Below are positions 18,696-31,179 of a stretch of 64,000 nt of DNA, piece by piece. This DNA is from Chondrilla cf. caribensis (taxonomy: Eukaryota; Porifera; Demospongiae; Chondrillida; Chondrillidae). Numbering within the stretch: position 1 is the stretch's first letter; each line of letters opens with the position of its first letter. The DNA lies in NCBI GenBank assembly GCA_964020155.1, contig OZ026554.1, positions 780,001-844,000 on the forward strand, written 5' to 3'. The notes under the pieces are model-generated. The model made no database searches, had not been told where the DNA came from, and was given only the letters and a program-made list of their open reading frames with translations. A program made the translations under genes and the position numbers.

Positions 18696-19165
18696 ATACT
18701 TTGTTGAAAGAAACGTGCTGCTTTCCCATCCAACTCGTCCAACACGATATTACTCATCAAGAAACATATAGCACTTGTTAACGGATGTGTTGGCATCAGG
18801 TAGCATGACACAAAGGTGAAAGCTATACGGAGGTACCCTGTAGGTTACAAAGTACAGTAACATTTTATGTGTTGATGACATGGTGTGAACGATATAGACT
18901 GAGAAGCCAATGTAGCACTGATATCCGTACTATACGGATCATTTATCAATACATACCAGAATATACCATATGGTTTTATACACAAGGTGTATAATTAAAA
19001 CCGTGTTAACAATAAAATTGTGCATACAGTAGTAAAAGTGCTTTAGTAAGGACTTCAGCCGACGAACGATGTATTAAAATGGGCGTATGAAGCACAAAGA
19101 GCCACAATGGGGTTGTTCTTACCGATAATATTGGGTACAAACAGAAATACATTCTCTTCTCTCAT
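17836..19165 (-). pseudogene. CDIPT duplicate lacking exons 3-5
   Basis: Retains exon 1 (19165-19123, MREENVFLFVPNIIG), exon 2 (18837-18700), exon 6 (18484-18403) and the last exon (18023-17836), all nearly identical to CDIPT with splice sites kept. Sequence matching 14300-15320, which carries exons 3, 4 and 5, is absent; the junction lies in CA-rich sequence at about 18560-18630. Exon 2 ends in phase 1 but exon 6 starts in phase 0, so direct splicing shifts frame, and the G-x3-D-x3-D half of the catalytic motif is gone. It cannot encode an active synthase. The last exon ends earlier (MKRYSWMCYL) than in the intact gene because of a 2-nt difference. Confidence 0.85.
18632..18694. repeat. (AC)n microsatellite in the CDIPT pseudogene
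   Basis: AC run abutting the exon 2 donor of the broken copy and adjoining the deletion junction. Confidence 0.95.
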
Positions 19166-21083
19166 GGCAAATATGTTGGAAGAATGGACTCGGTTTCGTA
19201 CCGAGGCGGGAATAGGTTCGTGCTGAGAGATGAGGAAAACCCTGTTATCAGTTGTTGAAAGTATATTGAGGATGCTCAGATCACGTGAGCAAGTAACCGC
19301 GTGCGCGCATCACATACTTCATACTCCAGAGTTGTCAGGCAGTAAAGTCGATTAAAACGATGTGGTAAGTCCGTGAATCATGATCCATATGAATAATTTT
19401 GACTGTTTAAGAGTCAAAATATAATTCCCCCTTTCAACCAGTCCACTTATACTTTTCTATTATTCTAATAGGGCAAGACAGACAACTTGTGTTGAAGACA
19501 TCCAATATGAAACTATCGTTTTGATTTGCCTGTCAAAGTGACTCCACATCCTCTACCTAAACACCATGCAACATATACGTATAATACCCTTCTTGTGCAC
19601 AAGATTGTCACGATAATCTCCCACATATTAATGGACATTATTATCCAACAACCAACCATTTTTCACTTGCAGACATCCCTCCGAGGTATGGTATACCTTG
19701 ATTTGCATTGATAACACAAAAGCATGATTACTAAGTAGCTAATGTGCATGTCTGTGATAATGAAAGTCATGGTAGGTGGACTGCATGACTCACTACTGAT
19801 GATCCCCCAACTACATGCATAAGATTGTGCATGCTTGGTAAGACTGAGACCAAACTAAGTATTATTATACAGTTGATATTTATGATGAAAGACATATTTG
19901 AAGAATTGCATAAGTCAAGAGCTGAATAAACTCATGCACCAGTAGTTGGTACATTGTGAACTAATACCATTCATCCTTTGTTAACCTGTTTGCTTAGTGT
20001 AGTGTATGTATTCCGAAAGTATTGGTCTCATGTTGATCCTACTGGAGATCTGTATATAATATGTATGGTACAATGTTGGTATACTATTGCATGTATGTTT
20101 ATACGTACAGTTGGAATGTGCTTGTCCTTGAGTCCACTGTTGTTACCTGGGTGATCTTGTTTGATGTGTGTTGAGGATGTGAAGTGCATGATTTCAGGTT
20201 ATTGAGTAATATGTAGATGGTAACTACGTATTTACACTACGAATTTACACTCACTCTCAAGACATGCTACTACATGGTGCCAATAACAGACCATGTAATT
20301 GTGGTCAATTATATATTGTATGTGATGAATGCATTGCATTGCATGCAGTCATTCAAACTGTGTATTGTGCATGGCCCTTACACATGGACACAACCCCTCA
20401 TGGCCTTGTGTCTCCTGAGGACCTACAGCTGCATGTATGTACTGACAAATCGATGTCACAGTACACATTGCATGGTAGTGAATTGCATTTCAAGTGTGTA
20501 TTTACTGCATGGTCTTTTGTCGACATCCTCAAGTTGACACATGCATGTACTTTATGTTCCTATTGAGGAAGTCCCCGATAAGATGTGGAAGGAAACGATG
20601 ATAAGTGTTGGCATGAATTTCCACATTTTTTATGATCATTGTTTATGGATCTTCACTTCCTGAGTACATTACGAGTGACACAACAGTCATAATACCTGCT
20701 GTGTAGGAATGTATGTGTGTGATTATTTGTAGCAGGGATGATATATACGTATGTGCATTGACTGAATTCATATTGTCATAATACATTCAGCATTTCATCA
20801 CGATGGCATGGCCACAATATATGATATGCAGCTATGGACTAGCTGGGTTTTATGCTCTGACTTTGATTACGCACTTTTCTTTACTCTTATATTGTTTAGC
20901 AATAATGAAGGTTTCATATAGAACCTCATATTGAGTATAATTGTTGATCAATGGTTATATAAGAGTCAATAGGCCTATCAAATGATGTTCGACTTGTGTG
21001 CCTTAATGGATTTGAATTCATTGATATCTTTAACTGAAGATCCAGAAGTCCACCAAGTCAGTCCTCACTTTGCAGTGACCTTC
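19166..21083. other. Spacer with degenerate + strand exon-like segments
   Basis: Holds the promoter side of the CDIPT copy (GC-rich near 19230-19330). From about 20200 to 20640 lies a copy of the 20-34 kb repeat, including a Cys-rich frame at 20264-20566 (NRPCNCGQLYIVCDECIAL) and a stretch readable as PIEEVPDKMWKETMISVG near 20570. Related copies downstream carry stops, so I do not call a gene. Confidence 0.4.
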
Positions 21084-22382
21084 TCATATGATCTTTGTGC
21101 AATCACACCACGTGTTGGGGTATGCACAGATGTTGGGTTTAACGCATGTCCCTCCATTATGACAAGGTGGATCACAGACAGCTGTGAAATAAACAGATAT
21201 AAGCTCTACTGTAGTAGTAATAAAAATAATACATGTATACAGTATGTATGTACGCTCGTTATTCTGGTGCATATTATCATGAAATCTGTCATGCTGGAAT
21301 GCACCACAACATGATGTAATAGTATATGCCAACAGATAACTGATAATCCAGATAATCTAACTTGTGCAGAGTATTCAACCCCAAGAATAGTGTATGGATG
21401 GTGTTGTAGCATGTCAGGTATGTGGCCCCAAACGTACGTGAACAAGATGATCCAGAGCCAGTGTACCCTTCGCAGCAGTATGGTGTGCAAAAATCTTTCA
21501 TGCTAATTAATTGATATTCGTTCCTGTATTTTGTAACTGTAATTGCCCTGCATAAAGTATGTCAGAGGACATGTGAATGTGCACATAATATATGTCTAAT
21601 TGCTAATGTGTGATGTACAGTCATGGCTATATTGGCATCTTCATAATATGCTAGGTGTATGGTACATGTCATGGAAAACTACATAGTGAAATCTGGTTTC
21701 AGTGAAATAGCAATTACATTACGGTGAATTTATGTTGTGTTTTGACATCATCAGGTTGAGGAAAACAATGACTTTTTAACATTTCTGCTACTGTTGAACC
21801 ACTGTTAAGCTATGATATTCTTAAGTACTAATGAATAGAAAAGTATTATTTCACCACGATAGACTTATCATGATAATATTATAGAACTATGAATAAGCAA
21901 ATTATAATCCACTACAATACTTTTATTTAGAAAGTTCGTCAGGATTTTGTCACAATGTAACCACAATTATGTCATGTTTGCCGTATTTGAGTATCCATGA
22001 TGCATATTGTATACGTATGTATGTATAATAGCCCACTTTGTCCTTGATCTTTTACATCTATTCCACACTATAAAGTCACAAGCTACATAGTAGATTTCTT
22101 CTCCTGTAGTATATCCTGTATATGACACCTTGGAGAGTTTTCGTCCATAGATGATAGGTGCTCGTCGGCAAACCCTGCAATTTCACCAAAGGTAACATTT
22201 TGAATTTGAGTCCTTGCTATAGTGTTATGTTTGTGCACAGCGTCTACCCACCCTGAATCTTGATCATGTGTGCATCCGTTGTTTGGGCACGCAACCAAAC
22301 ACTGACTGTCAACTTCCTTCAAAACAGCTGCAGCTATCACTATCATAGTGATAACCTTGATGAAGGTCTCCACTTTCATCAT
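21084..22382 (-). CDS. EMI1: small secreted EMI-EGF protein (4 exons, 150 aa)
   Basis: Minus-strand exons 22382-22252, 22174-22037, 21523-21438, 21181-21084 (453 nt). Exon 1: signal peptide (MMKVETFIKVITMIVIAAAV) then SQCLVACPNNGC. Exons 2 and 3 form an EMI-type Cys domain: VCRR...VSYTGYTTGEEIYY...WNRCKRSRTK, then CTPYCCEGYTGSGSSC, matching the C-terminal signature RCxxYRT...CCPGYxG...C of the family. Exon 4 is an EGF-like module, VCDPPCHNGGTC, ending DCTKII. All phases agree (2,2,1). The exon 1 donor GTGGGT is the only one giving phase 2. Such EMI-EGF proteins are extracellular; partners unknown. First of three tandem copies spaced about 4.0 and 4.8 kb. Confidence 0.82.
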
Positions 22383-25035
22383 GATTTCTGTAGTATCGTT
22401 TGGTGTATGCAGTTTGGAAGACCAAGACTAGTGCAATGACAAGCTATCATTAACCATGTCATCTACACACAACTCCTAGCCTACAACAGAATCTGATTTA
22501 GTTGATTTTACAATTATTAGAGTTAAACCTCTCTCAGTAGTCGTTGATCTGCTTTATAGACTGACTCCAACTTCATAGTAGAGTACATATACTCGTTTCC
22601 TATATATCATGTAGTCTTTTGACATAAACTTACTTCTCCTGTGAAGGATTCTCCCTCTAATACTTGTGTGTCCTGCAGAGAATGGTGACGTATTTATTTT
22701 CCGGCCAATTGCAAGTACAGTGTCACTTTTATGCTACAATGTGTTGGACTCATTTAGTGTACTAGAATCGCCCACAATCTATTAATCCATCCAGCACACT
22801 GTAGCTACTTTGTCCCTCTTCCCTATTTACACACCCCTATGTCCATGCCAGTCTATTACCACATTAGTATACAGGGTTCAGTTCTCTTCATTGTAAGTTT
22901 TGTGAAGTGGACCAATGCTCATCCAAACGTGCGTTTTCTTATGGGATGGTTCATCCATGTAGCCCCTCCCTTCATAGAACATTTTGTACCTATTATTATT
23001 ATCATTTTCATAATGGCTGCGTAATGTATGTATGTATGTTGTGATTTTAATGCAATTTGGTTCTGACATAATGCATATTCTCCAACAACATATCTATGGT
23101 GAAATTATAAAAAATTGTAGGAGGATCCATGGTATCAGTTGTCTGGGTGTTTCAATCATCTGGGTATGTCATGGTCGTATTGAAACCAGATAAGAGGGAG
23201 TCCCCTGTACTCCCTCACTTGTATGTTGTACATATTCCTCAAAGTAGTATCAGTTTAAGTTCTGCATGCATACAGAATTCATAATTCATAATTCAAAGTT
23301 CCATTTGTTTAACTCATGAGGCTCTCACGTTGGCATATACATAGATACCATACACAGCATGTGTTAAAGTTTTCTTTATAGGTAGAATGAAGAGAATTTA
23401 TAGATAGAGGTATTCTCTGTTGTTGTCCCTCAGGAACGTGGTATTCATGAAGTGCTTTTGGGTTACCATGTAACATGTAGACGGTAAGTCCATCACATTC
23501 ACCCTCAAAACATGCTTAAACATGGTGCTGTCATCAGAGCATGTAACTTGTGGGCAACTGTTTTGTCTCAATTTGTACTGATCTTACTGTAGTCATTCAG
23601 ACTGTGTATCCAGACGATGTGACCCTTGCACATGATAATATGTTCAACACAGTTGTTGTTGGTCCCTTTTTCTCTGGTTGATTTCACCCCAATGTGGGAA
23701 CAGGTTATTTTCTAATTGTAATGTGTAGATGGTAACTACGTATTTACACTCACCCTCAAGACATGCTACTACATGGTGCCAATAACAGAGCATGTAATTG
23801 TGGTCAAAAATTATATTGTATGTGATGAATGCATTGCATTGCATGCAGTCATTCAAACTGTGTATTGTGGGCCTTACACATGGACACATCCCCTCATGGC
23901 CTTGTGTAATCTGAGGAACTACAGCTGCACATGGAAATACTGCCAAATTGATGTCTAGAACAGAAAGTAACTCATCGCATATATCTCATGTACATGTCAT
24001 CAGTTCATATATTGAGAATAGGGTGACTAACTTACATAATGTGGGAGTCTTCTGATATCATTGGCAATGTGGATGTTTTCCTACTGTATCTTGTCCCAAA
24101 GGATAGTGTTATAAGACTTAATGATATTCATTGTGAGATGTCATGCATACTGTACATATGTGTAGCTACAGTAGACAAAATTGACACTAAAACTGTACTG
24201 CAAGCATATAAATGTACAAGATTTTGTGTGCATAAAAATTGGGTCGCATTCTCAAGAAAAACTCTTACTATAATATCCTTATGTGCAGTCTTGTACTATA
24301 TTATTATTGAATATACTGCTATACTGCTACTTCACAATGTGCTCCAACTTCACAGTACACATTGCATGGTAGTGAATTGCATTTTAAGTGTGTATTTACT
24401 GGTCATTTTGTCCACATCCTCAAGTTGACACATGCATGTACTTTATATTCCTATTGAGGAAGTCCCCCGATAAGATGTGGATGGAAATGATGACGTGTGT
24501 TGGAATGAGTTTCCACATTTTTTATAATCAATCATCATGGATCTTCACTTCATGAGTACATAAAGTGTTACACAAAAGTCTTAATACCCATTGTATAGGA
24601 ATATATGTGTGTGATTATTGGTGGCAGGGATGATATTTGTACATTAATTTGCATTGAATTGATATTGTGATATTATGTTGACAGTATTTTATCACAATTG
24701 CATTGCCACAATATATGATATGCAGCTATGGACTAGCTAGGGTTTATGCTCTGAGCTTGATTATGTAATTTCATTACTTGTTTAGCAATAATGAAGGTTT
24801 CATGCAAACCTCATATGAGTATGATACTATATATTTTATTACTTGTTAAGCCATAATTGAGATTTCATACAATACCTCATATTGAGTATAATGGTTGATT
24901 AATGGTTATATAAGAGTCAATAGGCCTATCAAATGATGTTTGACTTGTGTGCCTTAATGGCTTTGAATTCATTAATATCTTTAGCTGAAGATCCAGAAGT
25001 CCCCCAAGTCAGTCCTCAGCCTGCAGTTCACCTTA
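22383..25035. other. EMI1-EMI2 spacer
   Basis: Upstream flank of EMI1 (nearly identical to those of EMI2 and EMI3), one cassette copy, and a second copy of the 20.2 kb segment at about 23720-24560, here interrupted by about 400 bases of unrelated sequence. No intact gene. Confidence 0.5.
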
Positions 25036-26367
25036 TCATATGATCTTGGTGCAATTCCACCCCTTGCTGGGGTATGCACAGACGTTGGGTTTAATGCACG
25101 TTCCTCCATTTTCGCAACATGGCTTACAGTGAGCTGTGAGATGAATTGATATAGCTTCTACTGTAGTAGTAGTAAACATAATTTTGTATGTTCGATATTT
25201 TGGTGCTAACATCTGTCATGCTGGAATGCACCACAACATGATGTAAAAGTATATGCCAACAGATAACTGACAATCCAGATAATCTAACTTGTGCAGAGTA
25301 TTCAACCCCAAACATAGTGTATAGACGGTGTGGTAGCATGTTAGGTATGTGGCCCCAAACGTACGTGAACAAGATGATCCAGAGCCAGTGTACCCCGCAC
25401 AGCAGTATGGTGTGCAAGGAACTCTCACAGTAATTGTACGATATTGGGTCCTGTAGTTTGTAACTGCAGTCACCCTGCATAAAGTATGTCAGAGGACATG
25501 TGAATGTGCACATAATATGCGTCGGTATTGCTAATGTGTGATGTACGAAGTTTACTGTCCATGCATTGTAACAGTCATGGTTATATTTGTATGTTCATAT
25601 TATGTTAGGTGTATGGTACATGTCATGGAAAACTACATAGTGATACCCGGTTTCAGTGAAAGAGCAATTACGTACATTACAGTGAATTTATATTGTGTTT
25701 TGACATTAGGTTGGGGAAACCAATGCCTTTTTCAATATTCCTGCTACAATTGCATTACGTACTGTTAAGCTATTATTATATTTTTAGTACTAATGAATAG
25801 GAAACTGTTATTTCACCATCACAATGATAGAATTATGATATAGAGCTATAAACAAGCTAGATATAATCCACTACAATTCACATTTATATAATATGATACT
25901 TTAGAAAGATTGTTAGGATTATGTTACAATGTAACCACAATTATGTTGTGTTTGCCATATTTGAGTATCCATGATGCATATTGTATATGTATGAATGTGT
26001 GAATCAACTCAATATCTCACTTTGTCCTTGATCTTTCACATCTTCTCCACCCAGCCGGACCACAGGATGTGTAGTAGGTATCTTTTCCTGTAGTATATCT
26101 TGTATAGGACACACGGTAGGACATCCGTATATAGGTTACACCTCCTCGTCGGCAAACCCTGCAATTTCACCAGAGGTAACTTTTTGAATTTGAGTCTTTA
26201 TCAAAGTGTACATGTTTGTGCACAGTGTCTACCCACCCTGAATCTGGATCATGTGTGCATCCGTTATCTGGGCATGCAACTAAACACTGACTGTCAACTT
26301 CCTTCAAAGCAGCTGCAGCTATCACTATCATAGCAATAATCTTGACGAAGGTCTCCACTTTCATCAT
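25036..26367 (-). CDS. EMI2: small secreted EMI-EGF protein (4 exons, 150 aa)
   Basis: Minus-strand exons 26367-26237, 26158-26021, 25450-25365, 25133-25036 (453 nt), same phases as EMI1. Signal peptide MMKVETFVKIIAMIVIAAAA; exon 2 VCRRGGVTYIRMSYRVSY and WRRCERSRTK; exon 3 TQYRTITVRVPCTPYCCAGY; exon 4 HCKPCCENGGTC ending NCTKII. The sequence just after the exon 1 donor is scrambled compared with EMI1 and EMI3, but it is intronic in this model, so the gene is intact. The EGF module has an extra Cys (PCCENGG). Confidence 0.82.
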
Positions 26368-29300
26368 GATTTCTGTAGTATCGTTTGGTGTATGCAGTTT
26401 GGAAGACCACGTGCAATAACAAGTTATCATTCACCATATTATCTACACACAAACTCCCAGTCTAAAAACCGAATCTGATTTAGTTGATCATGCAATTATT
26501 TCAGTTGAACCTCTCTCAGTAATCGTTATCCGTGTATAATGCAGACTGATTCCTACTTCATAGTAGAATACATACACTTGTTTCGTAATATCCCGTAGTC
26601 ATTGACATAAACTCACTTCTCCTGTGAAGGTTTCTCCTTCCAATGCTTGTGTGTCCTGCAGCAGAATTGTGGTGTTTTATTTACCAGCCCAGTGCACTTG
26701 TATGGTACAATGTGTTGGCCTCCTTTAGTGTACTAGAGTTGCCCAAAATCTATTAATCCATCCAGCACATTGTAACTACTTTGTCCCTCTTCCCTATTTT
26801 CACACCCCTATGTCTATGCCAAACTATTACCACATTAGTACACAAAGTTCAGTTCTCTTCATTGTAAGTTTTGTAAAGTGGACCAATGCTCATCCAAACT
26901 GCAGGTTTCTTCTGAGATGGTTTATCAATGCAGCCTCTCCCTTCATAGTACTCTGCGTTTTGTACCTATTATCATTCTGAAAATGGCTGCCTCACTTCCT
27001 GCTTCAGTTGTAGCACTTCAGTATGCTTTCAATATCACTTCACAGTTGATATGTACATAAGTATTTTGTGATATTTATTTTGTTATTGCATAATGCATAT
27101 CCTCCAGCAACAGATTTATGTCAAAATTGAGAAATATTGTAGGGGGATCCATGGTTTGAGTTGTCTTGGTTTCACTCATCTTGGTATGCCATGGTCATAT
27201 TAGGACCAGATAAGGGAGGGCCCCCTGTGTTCACTTGTGCATTGTATTCCTGAAGACAGTATTAGTTTCAGAGCTGCATGCATGCATGCATAAGTTACAT
27301 TAACTCGTGAAGCTCACACTATAGTGGATACTTAGATACACATGTACCCACTATACATTAAATATATTAAAACTTGTGTTCTCTGTTGTCCGTCAGGAGC
27401 GTGGTATTCATGAAGTGCTTTTTGTTTACCATGTAACATGTAGTGCTTGTGCATTGTTCCCTCAAAGCAGTATGAGATCCAGAGCTGCATGCATGCAAGA
27501 TTACAGAAGTTACATTAATTTTAACTCTTATGGCTCTCACTATGGTATTCATTTGGACACACATGTACCCAGCATGTGGTGAAGCTGGTATTCTCTGTTG
27601 TTGTCTCTTAGGAGTGTGGTGTTCATGAAGTGCTTTTGGGTTACCATGTAACATGTAGACGGTAAGTCCATCACTTTCACCCTCAAAACATGCTTAAACA
27701 TGGTGCTGTTAACAGAGCATGCTATTTGTGGGCAACTGTTTTGTCTCAGTTTGTACTGATCTTACCATAGTCATTCAGACTGTGCATTCAGATGATGTGA
27801 CCCTTACACATGATATTGTTCAACACAGTCATTGTTGGCCCCTTTTCTCTGGTTGATTCCACACAAATGTGGGAACAAGATCCAGTAGTGTATGTTGCTC
27901 TGATACATACTATGTATGCACCTTGTGTTGCTATTGAGGAAGCATGTTGATGATATGTACGTAGAGGAGGAGGAAATGAGTGACAGTAGTGGATTGAATC
28001 TGCACATTCCCCTATAGTTACTGTATTACTTGTTTGTCTAACAGATATTGTGAATCACAACTCTTTACTTACACCAAGTACATTTTCTCAAGGTGTGAGT
28101 ACACAGAGTCCACATCACAACAGCTGTCTGGTTACATATGAGTGTAAATTTTGCCATAACAGATACATGTGTATGCACAGTATTATTATGATGTCATTGA
28201 ATATGTGCTATACTCAGTCTGATGGTAATGCATCAGACTCCTGCCTTTGGAGACCACCCAATTTTGACCAAGACCTTTACTGTATGTGCACCATCATGCC
28301 TATATACAGTATATATCTCCTATGCTCATGCACTTGTGCATGTGTTGTTTCCTTGAAGCAGTATTTGATTTGAAGTTACATTAATCTTGTTTAACTCATA
28401 ATATGGCTCTCACTATGGTATTCACCTAGACACGCATGTACCCAGCATGTGGTGAAGTTGGTATTCTCTGTTGTTGTCCCTTAGGAACGTGGTATTCATG
28501 AAGTGCTTTTGGGTTACCATGTAACATGTAGACGGTAAGTCCATCACATTCACCCTCAAAACATGCTCAAACATTGTGATGTTAACAGAGCATGTAACTT
28601 GTGGGCAACTGTTTTGTCTCAGTTTGTACTGATCTCACCGTAGTCATTTAAACTGTGCATCCAGATGATGTGACCCTTACACATGATATTGTTCAACATA
28701 CGTAGTTGTTGGTCCCTTTTCTCTGGTTGATTGCAAATGCAGGAACAGGATCCAGCAATGTATGTTGCTTGTGTATGTACTATGTATGTACCTCGTGTTG
28801 TTATTGAGGAAGCATGTTGATGGTATGTGTGTAGGAGGAAATGAGTCACAGTAGTGAATTGAATTTGTACGTTTCCCTACAGTATTACTTGTTTGTTTAA
28901 CAGATATTGTGAATCGCTACCATGTAACATGTACTTGGTAAGTCCATCACATTCATGCTCTAAACATGCTCAAACATGGTGCTGTTAACAGAGATGTATC
29001 TTGATATGCATACGTAGATACCATACCCAGCTTGTGTTGAAGTTAGTGTTCTCTGTTGTTGTCCCTCAGGAGCGTGGTATTCATGAAGTGCTTTTGGGTT
29101 ACCATGTAGACGGTAAGTCCATCACATTCACCCTCAAAACATGCTTAAACATGGTGCTGTCAACAGAGCATGTAACTTGTGGGCAACTGTTTTGTCTCGA
29201 TTTGTACTGATCTTACCGTATTCATTCAGACTGTGCCTTCAGAGGATGTGACTCTTGCACATGATATTGTTCAACACAGTCATTGTTGGCCCTTTTTCAT

Positions 29301-29825
29301 CATGATCGTTATTGGTCCCTTTTCTCCAGTTGGTTCCACCCCAATACGGGAACATATTCCAGTAGTGTAGGTTTGCTCTTCTACGTACTATGTGATTTAT
29401 GTTGCTAATAAGAAAACATATTGGTGATATTATGTACATAGGAGATAATAAGTCAAATTGATATTGTAATATTATGTTCAGTATTTTATCACAATTGCAT
29501 GACCACAATATATGATATGCAGCTATGGACTAGCTGGGTTTTGTACTCTCAGCTTGATTATACAATGTTCATTACTTGTTTAGCAATAATGAAGGTTTCA
29601 TGCAAACCTCATATTGAGTACGATACTATAATATATTTTATTACTTGTTCAGCCATAATTGAGGTTTCATACAAAACCTCATATTGAGTATAATGGTTGA
29701 TCAATGATTACATAAGAGTCAATAGGCCTATCAAATGATGTGTGCCTTAATGGCTTTGAATTCATTAATATCTTTAGCTGAAGATCCAGAAGTCCACCAA
29801 GTCAGTCCTCAGCCTGCAGTTCACC
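26368..29825. other. EMI2-EMI3 spacer
   Basis: Carries four cassette copies and repeated flanks of about 0.6-0.9 kb. A frame at 28050-28373 (CLVTYECKFCHNRYMC) is the best coding-like stretch but is not preserved in the related copy near 32580. Confidence 0.4.
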
Positions 29826-31179
29826 TTATCCTGCAGACTTGGTGCACATCCACCCAGAACTGGGGTATGCACAGACATTGGGTTTAACACATGTCCCTCC
29901 ACTTTGACAAGGTGGCTCACAGACAGCTGTGAAATAAACAGATATAAGCTCTACTGAAGTAGTAATGAACATAATACATGTATGAAGTATGCATGTACGT
30001 TCGTTGTTCTCTGCATATTATCATGAAATCTGTCATGCTGGAATACACCACAACATGATGTAATAGTATTATGCCAACAGATAACTGACAATCTAGACAA
30101 TCTAACTTGTGCAGAGTACTCAACCCCAAGAATAGTGTATGGATGGTGTGGTAGCATGTTAGGTATGTGGCCCCAAACGTACGTGAGCAAGATGTCAGCA
30201 AGCCAGTGTATCCATTGCAGCAGTATGGTATGCAAGGAACTCTCACAGTATTTGTACGGTATAGGGTCCTGTATTTAGTAACTGTAGTCACCCTGCATAA
30301 AGTATTTCAGAGGATGTGGATGTGCACATAATATATGTCTGTATTGCTAATGTGTGATGTACGAAGTTTACTGTCCATGCATTATGACAGTAAACGTTAT
30401 ATTTGTATGTTCATATTATGTTAGGTGTATTGTACATGTCATGGAAAACTACATAGTGAAACCTGGTTTCAGTGAAATAGCAATTATTACATTATGGTGG
30501 ATTCGTTATGTTTTGACATCATTTGGTTGGGGACAACAATGCCTTTTTCAATATTCCTGCTACAATTGAATTACGTACTGTTAAGCTATTATTATATTTT
30601 TAGTACTAAAATAAACGAATAGGAAACTACTATTGCACCATGATAGAATTATGTTATAGAGCTGTAAACAAGCTAAATATAATCCACTACAATTAGCAGT
30701 AATATATGATACTTTAGAAAGACTGTTAGGATTATGTTACAATGTAACCACAATTATGTCGTGTTTGTCCTATTTGAGTATCCATGATGCATATTGTATA
30801 TGTATGTATGTATAACTGAAGTCAATATCTCACTTTGTCCTTGATCTTTCACATCTTCTCCACCCAAACCTACCACAGGATGTGTAGTAGGTATCTTTTC
30901 CTGTGGTATATCCTGTATAGGACACACGGTAGGATGTCCGTATATAGGTTACACCTCCTCGTCGGCAAACCCTGCAATTTCACCAAAGGTAACATTTTTA
31001 ATTTGAGTCCTTGCTATAGTGTTATGTTTGTGCACAGCGTCTACCCACCCTGAATCTGGATCATGTGTGCATCCATTATCTGGGCAAGCAACCAAACACT
31101 GACTGTCAACTTCCTTCAAAACAGCTGCAGCTATCACTGCCATAGCGATAACCTTGATGAAGGTCTCCACTTTCATCAT
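29826..31179 (-). CDS. EMI3: small secreted EMI-EGF protein (4 exons, 151 aa)
   Basis: Minus-strand exons 31179-31049, 30971-30834, 30268-30183, 29926-29826 (456 nt). Exon 2 VCRRGGVTYIRTSYRVSY...TSCGRFGWRRCERSRTK; exon 3 TLYRTNTVRVPCIPYCCNGY; exon 4 VCEPPCQSGGTC, ending MCTKSAG rather than CTKII. All splice borders are GT-AG. Its similarity to EMI2 over the whole gene and both flanks shows a recent duplication. Confidence 0.82.

Noticed and set aside
20217..20566. Cys-rich + strand frames as a gene
   Set aside because: The related copy at 23720-24440 is interrupted, and no exon chain with consistent phases could be built.
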